From positions 31,798 through 95,797 of the forward strand of contig NZ_SMLB01000021.1 of the NCBI RefSeq assembly GCF_004349105.1: a stretch of 64,000 nucleotides of DNA, written 5' to 3'. How positions within the stretch are numbered: the first letter of the stretch is position 1; every line of letters begins with the position of its first letter. The position numbers and the translations under genes are program-made. Below, piece by piece: positions 7,542 to 15,517 of this stretch. The notes under the pieces are model-generated. The model saw only the letters and a list, made by a program, of their open reading frames with translations. It did not search any database and had not been told where the DNA came from. Origin of the DNA: Jiangella aurantiaca (lineage in GTDB: Bacteria; Actinomycetota; Actinomycetes; Jiangellales; Jiangellaceae).

Positions 7542-8795
7542 TCAGCCGCCACGGGCGATCAGGTCGCGGGCCTCCGCGGCGGCGTCGGCCAGCGCGTCCT
7601 CGGGCGACTTCGACCCCTGCAGCGCAGCCTGGAGCTGTGCCGACAGTACCGCCATCACCTGACGCGCGGTCGGCGTCACCTCGCCCGGGCGGGCGAACTG
7701 GAGCGCGTCGTTGAGCGCCGTCAGGGCGTCGTCGCCGGTGGGCGCGTCGACGTCGGTGCGGGCCGGGAAGGTGCCGGCCGCGTCGTTCAGGCGGGCGTTG
7801 ACCTCGGGTGAGGCGATGTACGACGCCACCTCGTAGGCCGCCTCGTCGTCCTCGCTGATGCTGGTCAGCGCAAGGACGCCGGGGATGCCGAAGCTCACCT
7901 GCTCCTCGCCGGTCAGCGGCTCCGCGACCACGACGTTCTCCGCGCCGACGGCGGTCCGCATGTGCTCGACGTCCGGCATGGTAATGGCGAAGGTCATGGC
8001 TGCCGCGCCCGTGGTCAGCGGCCCGCCGTCCACGGCATTCGTCTTCGTCGCCGCATCGGCCGGGAGCCCGCCCTGCGCCTGCAGGTCCAGCAGGAACTGC
8101 AACGCCGCCAGGCCCTCGGGCCCATCGAAGGCCACGTCGGAGCCGTCCTCGGTGAAGACCGAGCCGCCGGCCTGCCACAGCAACGGATAGAAGGTCAGGT
8201 TGAGCGTCGTCTCCGGCGAGCCGGAGTAGTCCATGACCGCGACGCCGTTCGCGGCCAGCGCCGGCGCGGCGGCCAGCACGTCCTCCCAGGTAGTCGGCGG
8301 CTCGGTGATGCCGGCGGTCTGGAACGCGGCCATGTTGTACGCCGTCGTGGTGCTCGTGTGGTAGATCGGCACGCCGTAGAGCTCATCCTCGAACGTCACG
8401 ACGTCCAGCGCGCTCGGCAGGAACGCGTCGCGGTCCTCCTCGACGGCGCCGTCCACCGGCTTCAGCCCGCCGGTGACCTGGTACTGCAGCGTCTGGTCGG
8501 GGGTGAGTAGCACGAGGTCCGGACCCTGGCCGGACGCGATCGCCGTTGCGATCTTCTCGTCGCGGCCCTCCCACGGTTGTTGCTCGATGGTCAGGTCGAT
8601 GTCCTCGTGCTCGGCCTCGAAGTCCGCCTCGACCTGGCCCCAGAACTCGATGCTGGCGTCCTGGTCCGGGATCACCGGGTACATCCACACCGTGACCTCG
8701 GCCGAGCCGCCGCCGGCCGTGTCGTCGTCCGAACCCCCGCATGCGGCGACGGTCAACAGCGCCGCCACCCCGACCGCCATACCTCGAACTCGCAC
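7542..8795 (-). CDS. Extracellular sugar-binding lipoprotein of the ABC importer
   Basis: A 417-aa solute-binding protein (SBP_bac_1 type). The N-terminus has a short basic part, a hydrophobic core and the lipobox LTVAACGG, so Cys (about residue 19) should be lipid-modified. A flexible Gly/Ser/Asp stretch follows, then VTVWMYPVIPDQD and LVLLTPDQ, as in oligosaccharide-binding proteins. AGGAGG lies ahead of the GTG (8793-8795). It is the first gene of the importer operon, and its promoter carries the shared operator at 8863. Binding specificity cannot be read, though its place beside the heparinase-type lyase suggests acidic oligosaccharides. Confidence 0.92.
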   Translation of the reverse strand: MRVRGMAVGVAALLTVAACGGSDDDTAGGGSAEVTVWMYPVIPDQDASIEFWGQVEADFEAEHEDIDLTIEQQPWEGRDEKIATAIASGQGPDLVLLTPDQTLQYQVTGGLKPVDGAVEEDRDAFLPSALDVVTFEDELYGVPIYHTSTTTAYNMAAFQTAGITEPPTTWEDVLAAAPALAANGVAVMDYSGSPETTLNLTFYPLLWQAGGSVFTEDGSDVAFDGPEGLAALQFLLDLQAQGGLPADAATKTNAVDGGPLTTGAAAMTFAITMPDVEHMRTAVGAENVVVAEPLTGEEQVSFGIPGVLALTSISEDDEAAYEVASYIASPEVNARLNDAAGTFPARTDVDAPTGDDALTALNDALQFARPGEVTPTARQVMAVLSAQLQAALQGSKSPEDALADAAAEARDLIARGG

Positions 8796-8842
8796 CGGAA
8801 ACCTCCTCGCCGAAGGGCCAGCAAATACCGGCCTGGGCCGAA

Positions 8843-8876
8843 ACTATAGCGGACCATTGGAGACGGTCAAGACCGG
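8843..8876 (-). promoter_or_regulatory. Promoter and palindromic operator of the importer operon
   Basis: On the minus strand TTGACC (8870-8865) is spaced by 16 bases from TATAGT (8848-8843), a strong -10. The -35 lies inside the inverted repeat ACGGTC-AA-GACCG (8863-8875), the same core as at 2276 and 13156. This placement suits a repressor that blocks RNA polymerase. Confidence 0.68.
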
Positions 8877-8921
8877 TCGCCACCGCCCCGTGACTGCGCG
8901 GGCCGGCACCAGCCGATCGCC

Positions 8922-11900
8922 CTATTCGCGAAAGGCCAGCTCGCGCACGTGCACGCCGGTGACCTCAGCGTTGACACCCGAGCCGATGATCGACACTCCG
9001 CCTCGGCGGATCAGAGTGTCCGTGGCAGAGATCAGCAGGGTGCCGTCGAGCCAGAACTCGATCGTCGATCCGCGAGCGATCACCTCGACGGCCAGCGGGC
9101 CGCTCTTGGAGAAGTTCACCGGCCGCTCGGCTAGGACCACGGGGTCCGCCGTCGCCCGTGAGCTGCCGGCGAACCGCTCGATCCGGGCGACCCGGCCGGC
9201 ACCGGTGTCGACCAGCACGCAGCGGTACCCGAGGGTGTCTTTCGTCGAGCGTACGGTGAGACCGACCTCCCCGGCACCGGACCAGTCGTCGGGTAGGAAG
9301 GCGGCCGAGGCGGCATAGTCCTCCCACATGACCGTGGTGGCCAGGTCCAGCTGACTGCGGGAGCGTCCCGACGACTCCATGCGCAGGTTCTCGGAGGTGT
9401 CGGCGAAATGGCCTCGGGACGCCGTCCACGCCGTCGGGTCCGTGAACTCCGTCACCGAGACGTCGTCGAACACGACGTTCGCCCGGTGCGCCTGCAGCCC
9501 GACACCTCCGGTCGGCAGATCGCTGTCGATCGCCGTGGCGACGAGTTCACCGTCGATCCAGAACTGGAGCAGGTCGCCGCTCGCCCTGACCCGCAGCTGA
9601 TGTCGCTCGGCGGCATCGAGTGACAGTGGCACCGTGACGGCGGGACCACTCGTGAAGCCCTCGCGCCTGCCGTTGATGACCTTGAAGAGCTCCGCGGACG
9701 TCGTCCCGGAACTCCGGTAGATCCGAGCCATGTAGTAGGTGCGGGAGTCGTGCATCCTGAAGGCGATGCCGTACGCGTGGGTGGAGGATCCCGGCTGGCC
9801 CAGGCCGACCGTCGCCGCGACGTCCACGTCGTCGGCGAGGTACTCGGCGATCGCCATGCCCTCGACCTGCCTGGTGTCGGTCTGCCGGTACAAACCGTCG
9901 GCTGCGCCCCAGGTGCCCGCCAGGCCGCGCCAGTCGCCCGCACTGCCGTCGTCGAAGTCCCACACGGTGCTCGCGTCCACCCTGACGTTGTCGAACGACG
10001 CTTCGGTCCGGTGGGCGTAGAGCCCGACACCACCGGTCGTCAGCCGAGCATCGGTGGCCGCGGCGACGACGGTGCCGTCGACCGCGAGCTCGATCCGGTC
10101 GCCGCGGACGGTGCCGGTGAGGTGGTGCCGCTCGGTGAGGTCGATCGACACCGCGTCTGAGGCGAGGATGGTCACCTCCCCGTCGATCGACGCGGTGATC
10201 CTGGCGCGCACGAGGTCGTCTCGCAGGCGATGCAGCTCGAGCCGGTAATGGTTCTCCGGGTTCTGGTACCGCATCAGCAGGCCGAGCTCGTGAACGCCCT
10301 GTCCGGCCGCTCCGCGGGTCACGTCGGCACTGAGCGAGGCGTCGTCGAGGGACGCCGGCACGGCCGTCTGAGCCCGGACCGCGCGGCGGTCGGTCTGGCG
10401 GTAGACCTGGTCGCCCGTCGCGTCGTGGGTCACGGACCAGTCGCCGCGCCGGCCTTGCCAGTGCTCGGCGCCGCCGTCGGCGAATGTCCACTCGCGGACG
10501 CCGCCGTCGCGCACAGATCCGAACGGCTCGTCCAGGAGCGTGTCGGCGGGTGCCAGCACCGGTGCCGCGACGGTCACGGCGTCGCCGTCGCGGGTGAACT
10601 CGACGCCAGAGCCGTTGAGCACGACCTCGGTGACGCCGGGTGCGTGGACGGTCAGGTCGGCCTCGAACGGCTCGCCCGTGGACAGGACGAGGCGGCTGCC
10701 CGAGTACTCGAGCGAGAGGTCGTTCACCGGTGCGCTGGACGACACGACCGTCGTGGCGCCGTGGACGAGGGTCCTGCCGGCGGCGAGCGACAGTCGCGTG
10801 ACGTCGCCCGCGCTGTCCGTCTCGACGTAGAACAGCCGCCCGTCGTACCGGTAGTCGCCGGCCGTCCGCGCGGCGGGGCCGGCCTCGTGCGACAGGTAGT
10901 AGACGCCGCTGACGCCGCCGGGAAGGTTCACCCGCATCGCGGTCGCGACGCTGGTCGGCACTGGCAACTCGATCCGGCTGGTGGAGACGTCCGGGGCGGC
11001 GCCCGCGTCGCCGGGGTACAGCACGGTGTCGAAGGTGGCGTCACCCGGCGTCGTCTGCGACATCGAGACGTAGTCGACGCCGCTGTGCAGGCGCCCGAAC
11101 CCGTCCGCCACGTAGCCGTCCGGGTGAAGGTTCGTCGTGGTCCTTCCAGGATCGACCGGCGCGACCACTACTCCGGGCACGTCGGCGAACCCAGCTGCGA
11201 CCGTCTCCGTCGCGGGGTCGATCGAGACCGGTGCGTCGGCAGGGAAGTGCCACAGCTGCCGATAGTCCTCCGGCTCCGGGCTGCCGGCGAGCACGTCGCT
11301 GACGATCCAGAAGCCCGGCTTCGGCGAGAACACGCTGCGCGAGTGCGTGATGGGCTCGTAGTCCTCGTGCTCGCCTTCGTAGAAGTCGAAGCCGTCGTTC
11401 GAGTACCACTGCAGCGAGCGTCGCGCGAGCGGGTTGCTCGCACTCGTCGGCGGCTGCGGCACGCCGCCGACCTCGACGGTGTTGTGTGCCTCGGTCGTGC
11501 GCCGCAGCCAGGTGTCCGCGGCAGCTGCCGATCCGTACACGCCCGGGTCGACCACCAAGGGCCGGCCGTAGGCGTAGGCCACCACTCCGAGGTCGTCCGG
11601 GTGCCGGTGGGACGCGGAGTAGTCGCTGTCCTGGTTGCCGACGAACATGTACTGGTCGTCGGTGTCCCAGCCGCTGCGCATGATCGCGTAGCTCTCCGGA
11701 TAGAGCCGCGAACCCCACGATGGCTTGTGCCCGGAAGCGCCCCTCGTCGCGACCCACCTGATGTCGTCGCGTCCGAACTGATCGGCGAACGTCGCGAGGC
11801 CCTGGAAATCGAGCCGCGCGTTCGACGTGTCGCCGAACAGCGGGACCGTGAAATCGGGCATCGTCACCGCGGCCAGCGCCTCGGTCTGCAGGATCAAGTA

Positions 11901-12902
11901 GCTGAGCTCCTGGTCGGTGAACGGTGACTCCCCGTTGATCTGGCCCATCCGCTGCATCTCGGCCATGAGGTCGATGGCGTAGTTCTGGTAGTTGAGCGCC
12001 GGCTCGTAGCTCAACCCGTCGCTGCGCATGTTGCGGTCGACGTACCGGTCGGCCGCTGTCATGCCCTTGAAGCGCCAGGTCGGCGCGCCCTTGAACTCCG
12101 GGAGGTACATGCCGGCCAGGTAGATCGACCGCGCGAGGGAGATGTACCAGTTGTTCCCGTATCGAGTCTCGATGTTGAGCTGGATGTCATCCGCGGAGTG
12201 GCGTATGTAGTCGACGTACCTGACGAGGTCGCGCGCCGAGACGGCGGGACTGCTCTTGAACACCGAGAACGCGTCCAGCCAGTACCGCAGCCGGATCCCC
12301 TCGGTGAGCAGGGTGTGCGGCGCGGCACCGATCGGCGCGTCGCTCATGTCCGCGATGAAGTCCTGGGCCACTTGCATCCAGGCGACGGCCAGGTCGTCGC
12401 GTCGCGGGTCGTCGGCCGGGAGCGCGAGGTACGCCCGGATCAGCTCGTCGTAGAACGTGAAGCGATGCATCAGCGACGGCGCGTCGACCGGTGCGTTCTC
12501 GTAGTCGCTCCACGTATCGCCCCAGTCGACGTCGATCCTGCCCGCGGCGTCGTCGTAGTAGTCGCGCACCATGCCGCCCGCGAATTCGAAGCGGCCCGCG
12601 GCGAGGTCGGTCGCCTTCGGGATCGCGCTGGCGTCACCTTGCAGCGGCAGGTGGACCGGGGTCTCCCGCGCGGCATAGAAATCCCGCAGTGCCTCGTCCG
12701 CGCCCGCGAAGTCGCCCTCGTCCACCTCGGCCTTCACGGCCGCGAGCCCCGGTCTGGTCAGGTCGAGCTCGGCGTAGAAGGCGGCGTCTACGAGGCCGTC
12801 TGCGGGCTGAGCCGCGAACAAGGCCGCCGTCAGGGTGGCGGATACGGTGACACCGCCCAGCCGTCGAAATCGTCGCGCTCTGCGTTCGCCTACCAGCCGC
12901 AT
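8922..12902 (-). CDS. Secreted heparinase II/III-family polysaccharide lyase with three C-terminal jelly-roll domains
   Basis: About 1326 aa. A basic N-terminus and hydrophobic segment (VTVSATLTAALFAAQPADG) form the signal peptide. An alpha/alpha-toroid (about 40-390) contains NNWYISLARSIYLAG and PALNYQNYAIDLM. It is followed by a beta-sandwich (about 400-640) with SHRHPDDLGVVAYAYGRPLV and EAHNTVEVGGV, which fits heparinase II/III lyases acting on uronic-acid glycans by beta-elimination. The last 500 residues hold three LamG-like units: two end in TGGVGLYAH or TGGVGLQAH plus FDNVRV or FDDVSV, and a more diverged third ends GGVSIIGSG. They probably bind glycans. I chose the ATG at 12902 because GAGGAG sits five bases upstream; a GTG at 12908 overlaps that site. 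The large size and triple repeat are unusual for the family. Confidence 0.87.
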   Translation of the reverse strand: MRLVGERRARRFRRLGGVTVSATLTAALFAAQPADGLVDAAFYAELDLTRPGLAAVKAEVDEGDFAGADEALRDFYAARETPVHLPLQGDASAIPKATDLAAGRFEFAGGMVRDYYDDAAGRIDVDWGDTWSDYENAPVDAPSLMHRFTFYDELIRAYLALPADDPRRDDLAVAWMQVAQDFIADMSDAPIGAAPHTLLTEGIRLRYWLDAFSVFKSSPAVSARDLVRYVDYIRHSADDIQLNIETRYGNNWYISLARSIYLAGMYLPEFKGAPTWRFKGMTAADRYVDRNMRSDGLSYEPALNYQNYAIDLMAEMQRMGQINGESPFTDQELSYLILQTEALAAVTMPDFTVPLFGDTSNARLDFQGLATFADQFGRDDIRWVATRGASGHKPSWGSRLYPESYAIMRSGWDTDDQYMFVGNQDSDYSASHRHPDDLGVVAYAYGRPLVVDPGVYGSAAAADTWLRRTTEAHNTVEVGGVPQPPTSASNPLARRSLQWYSNDGFDFYEGEHEDYEPITHSRSVFSPKPGFWIVSDVLAGSPEPEDYRQLWHFPADAPVSIDPATETVAAGFADVPGVVVAPVDPGRTTTNLHPDGYVADGFGRLHSGVDYVSMSQTTPGDATFDTVLYPGDAGAAPDVSTSRIELPVPTSVATAMRVNLPGGVSGVYYLSHEAGPAARTAGDYRYDGRLFYVETDSAGDVTRLSLAAGRTLVHGATTVVSSSAPVNDLSLEYSGSRLVLSTGEPFEADLTVHAPGVTEVVLNGSGVEFTRDGDAVTVAAPVLAPADTLLDEPFGSVRDGGVREWTFADGGAEHWQGRRGDWSVTHDATGDQVYRQTDRRAVRAQTAVPASLDDASLSADVTRGAAGQGVHELGLLMRYQNPENHYRLELHRLRDDLVRARITASIDGEVTILASDAVSIDLTERHHLTGTVRGDRIELAVDGTVVAAATDARLTTGGVGLYAHRTEASFDNVRVDASTVWDFDDGSAGDWRGLAGTWGAADGLYRQTDTRQVEGMAIAEYLADDVDVAATVGLGQPGSSTHAYGIAFRMHDSRTYYMARIYRSSGTTSAELFKVINGRREGFTSGPAVTVPLSLDAAERHQLRVRASGDLLQFWIDGELVATAIDSDLPTGGVGLQAHRANVVFDDVSVTEFTDPTAWTASRGHFADTSENLRMESSGRSRSQLDLATTVMWEDYAASAAFLPDDWSGAGEVGLTVRSTKDTLGYRCVLVDTGAGRVARIERFAGSSRATADPVVLAERPVNFSKSGPLAVEVIARGSTIEFWLDGTLLISATDTLIRRGGVSIIGSGVNAEVTGVHVRELAFRE

Positions 12903-12944
12903 CCGCACTCCTCAGGGCCGTGCCTGCCTGACGTCTGCGCGCCA

Positions 12945-12982
12945 ACCTAGCGAGACGGCGGTAATTACGTCCAGGGCCGCAA
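12945..12982 (-). promoter_or_regulatory. Probable promoter and degenerate operator of the heparinase-type gene
   Basis: On the minus strand TGGACG (12973-12968) is followed 17 bases later by CTAGGT (12950-12945). The -35 lies in a degenerate copy of the locus palindrome (12965-12982, 12 of 18 bases equal to the perfect copy at 2276). It is the weakest of the four sites. Confidence 0.45.
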
Positions 12983-13155
12983 TTGGGAGTTCGCACGATC
13001 GGTGCGCTCCCACCCGGGCCGGCCGTTCTCCGCAGGCGCTGGGAGCCGACCGCGCAGTCGGGCGTCGGTCTCTCGATGAGGCCTTGCGAGCAATCGACAT
13101 CGGCAGCCCGGCGTGTGCCCGCGCTTCCAACAACATCGTCCGAGCACACCCACAA

Positions 13156-13192
13156 TTACGGTCTTGACCGAATATGCCCAGCTCGTTACGCT
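13156..13192 (+). promoter_or_regulatory. Promoter and palindromic operator of the beta-propeller operon
   Basis: TTACGGTC-TT-GACCGAAT (13156-13173) matches the perfect palindrome at 2276 in 14 of 18 positions. Its right half contains TTGACC (13164-13169), which lies 17 bases from TACGCT (13187-13192), a good -35/-10 pair for the gene starting at 13220. The operator covers the -35. Confidence 0.7.
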
Positions 13193-13219
13193 GCGGCAAG
13201 TTCAGTTCGAGGAGGCCGT

Positions 13220-15517
13220 ATGCCCCGCCCATCCCTGCTCGCGACGTTCGTGCTCGTCGTTTCCCTGCTGGCATCGTTGTCTGCGGACGCGTCAACGCCG
13301 GCGGCCGGCGATATGGCCTGGACCGCAAGGCCGTTGGGGCCGGCCAGCGTGGCGACACCGACGGGCTCGGGCGGGTTCATCGGCGACGTGTTGTGGTTCT
13401 CGACCCGGCAGACCACCCCGCCGACGCTGATCGGGCTCGACCCGGCCACCGGCCGGGCCGTCGACCAGATTCCGCTGCCGGCCGGGCAGGGCGCATGGGT
13501 CAGCGCCGCGTCCGGTACCGACGTGTACGTCGGCACCTACACACCGGCCAAGCTCTACCGCGTCGACACCGTGAGCGGTGCGGTCGACGAGATCCTCACC
13601 GCCGGAGATTCCGGTGCGGTCATCTACGCCCTGGCGGTGGCACCGGACGGCGTGGTGTACGCCGGGACGTACGAGTCGTCCGGCGGGCGGATCTTCGCCT
13701 ACGACCCGGCCACCGGAGCGGTCACCGACCTGGGGGTGACCGTGCCGGGGCAGGACTACGTGCGGGCACTCGTGGCCGATGAACGGCACGTCTACGCCGG
13801 TATCGGTGCGGCCGCGTCACTCGTGCGCATCGACCGGGCCACACTCGAGTTCACCGACGTCACTCCCCCGGACCTGGCGGGCGCCACCTTCGTGTCGTCC
13901 CTGGCCCTGCACGACGGTGTGCTCCTCGGCGGCGTGTCGCCGCGCGGCCAGCTGCTCGCGCTGGACACGGCGGATCCATCCCGGTATGAGCTGGTCCAGG
14001 CACCGGCGGAGACGTTCGTCGTCGCCGTTGCCGGTGGCGAGGCGGGCCGCGCGTACTTCGCCGCGCGCCCGTCGGGGACGCTGTACGGCTACGACCTGTG
14101 GTCGGGAACCGCCGAGGTACTGGCCGTACCAGCGCCGGAGAAGGCGGCCAACGGCCTCACCTTTCACGACGGCCGGGTCTGGGGCCTGGTCGACGGCCTC
14201 GCCTACAGCTACGACCCGGCCGACGGCAGCGTCACCGGCCTGCCGCTGGACGCGGCCGGCGTCAGCCCGAACCCGGAACGGCCGATGGCTCTGGCCGCCG
14301 ACGCCGAGCACGTCTACGTGTCCGGCTCCGGCGGAGTCCAGATCCATGACATCGCCCGCGGCACCAGCAGCCGGGTCTTCGTCCCGGGCGAGGCGAAGTC
14401 ACTGTGGCCCACCGGTGACACCGTCTATCTGTCGGTCTACACCAGGGCGCTGATCTACGAGCTGCCGCGGGTGTCCGGGCCGGTGAGGTCCCTGGCGGAC
14501 ATCGGACACGAGCAGACCCGGCCCCGCGACTCCTTCTTCGACGAGCCCACCGGCCGCCTCTACGTCGCCACCGAACCCGACTACGGACGCTACGGCGGCG
14601 CCTTGGCCGTCTACGACACCGGAGCCGGCGAACTGGACGTGTACCGCGACATCGTGAAGGCGCAGACGATCTCCGCGGTCACGGCCGACGGCGACACCGT
14701 CTACATCGGCAGCGACATCAAGAGCGGCCTGGGCACGCCCCCCGTCGCCACGCGGGCCGAGGTGGCCGCCGTCGACGCAGGCACCGGCACGGTGCGCTGG
14801 TCGGTCGACGCGCCCGCCGGCGCCACCGTCATCGGCGATCTCCAGCTGATCGGCGGCGAGCTGGTGGGCATCACCTCGACCGGCCTGCTCTTCGGACTCG
14901 ATCAGGCGTCCGGTGACCTGCGCTGGGAGCACGGGTTGGGGGCGAACGCGTCGGTTCTGACGCCGTCGGCCACCGGCGTCTACACGACCGATGGCAAGTC
15001 GATCTTCCGCCTGACTTGGCCGGAGCCGGGCGTGCCGGTCGTCTCGACCGTCTACACCGGTCTCGCCGGCGAGTGGGCGGGGCCGCCCACGGTCGCCGCG
15101 ACACCGGATGGCACGGCGCTGTTCGCCGTGCAGGGCCGCACCCTCGTGCGCCTCGACGTCCCCGGCGAGCTGTTCGCCGCGGTGTCCGCGTCGGCAGCGT
15201 CGTCGTGGGTGGGCGACCCGGACCGGTCCCGGGTGTGGCAGGCGTTCGTCACCGTCAGTGTGCTGGATGGACATGGGTCGCCGCTGGCCGGCGCTCGGGT
15301 CTCGACGGCGTGGCGGTCCGACAGCGGCCGGCCGCCCGGCGCTGCCACAACGTGCGTGACGGGCGGCGACGGCAGCTGCGTCCTGCGCGGCACGGTCGCC
15401 GACACTGCCGCTGTCACCGTCGACGTCACCGGCGTCGCGCACCCGTCGCTTCCGCGGGGCGAGGTCGAGGTATCCGAGAGCGTCACCGTCGCCGCACCGG
15501 AGAGGACCTTCCGATGA
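13220..15517 (+). CDS. Secreted beta-propeller protein with C-terminal Ig-like domain
   Basis: 765 aa. AGGAGG at 13209-13214 precedes the ATG. The N-terminus (LLATFVLVVSLLASLSADA) is a Sec signal peptide. About a dozen repeats of the form 'VYVGTY...L...D..TG' (for example DVYVGTYTPAKLYRVD and VVYAGTYESS) indicate one or two beta-propellers of the PQQ/WD type. The last 110 residues (VTVSVLDGHGSPLAGARVST and a Cys pair in TTCVTGGDGSCVLRG) look like a bacterial Ig-like domain. Its TGA overlaps the ATG of the next, related gene. A propeller lyase or glycan-binding role is possible (oligogalacturonate and ulvan lyases are propellers), but no catalytic residues can be assigned. Confidence 0.8.
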   Translation: MPRPSLLATFVLVVSLLASLSADASTPAAGDMAWTARPLGPASVATPTGSGGFIGDVLWFSTRQTTPPTLIGLDPATGRAVDQIPLPAGQGAWVSAASGTDVYVGTYTPAKLYRVDTVSGAVDEILTAGDSGAVIYALAVAPDGVVYAGTYESSGGRIFAYDPATGAVTDLGVTVPGQDYVRALVADERHVYAGIGAAASLVRIDRATLEFTDVTPPDLAGATFVSSLALHDGVLLGGVSPRGQLLALDTADPSRYELVQAPAETFVVAVAGGEAGRAYFAARPSGTLYGYDLWSGTAEVLAVPAPEKAANGLTFHDGRVWGLVDGLAYSYDPADGSVTGLPLDAAGVSPNPERPMALAADAEHVYVSGSGGVQIHDIARGTSSRVFVPGEAKSLWPTGDTVYLSVYTRALIYELPRVSGPVRSLADIGHEQTRPRDSFFDEPTGRLYVATEPDYGRYGGALAVYDTGAGELDVYRDIVKAQTISAVTADGDTVYIGSDIKSGLGTPPVATRAEVAAVDAGTGTVRWSVDAPAGATVIGDLQLIGGELVGITSTGLLFGLDQASGDLRWEHGLGANASVLTPSATGVYTTDGKSIFRLTWPEPGVPVVSTVYTGLAGEWAGPPTVAATPDGTALFAVQGRTLVRLDVPGELFAAVSASAASSWVGDPDRSRVWQAFVTVSVLDGHGSPLAGARVSTAWRSDSGRPPGAATTCVTGGDGSCVLRGTVADTAAVTVDVTGVAHPSLPRGEVEVSESVTVAAPERTFR

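Noticed and set aside
7490..7550. Short tandem repeat of GTGGTGGCGTCAG between the permease and binding-protein genes
   Set aside because: Only two to three imperfect units in a 57-base gap; no sign of a regulatory or CRISPR-like array.
12983..13219. Upstream in-frame extension of the first propeller gene
   Set aside because: The extension crosses the promoter and operator at 13156-13192. The ATG at 13220 has AGGAGG and is followed directly by a signal peptide.
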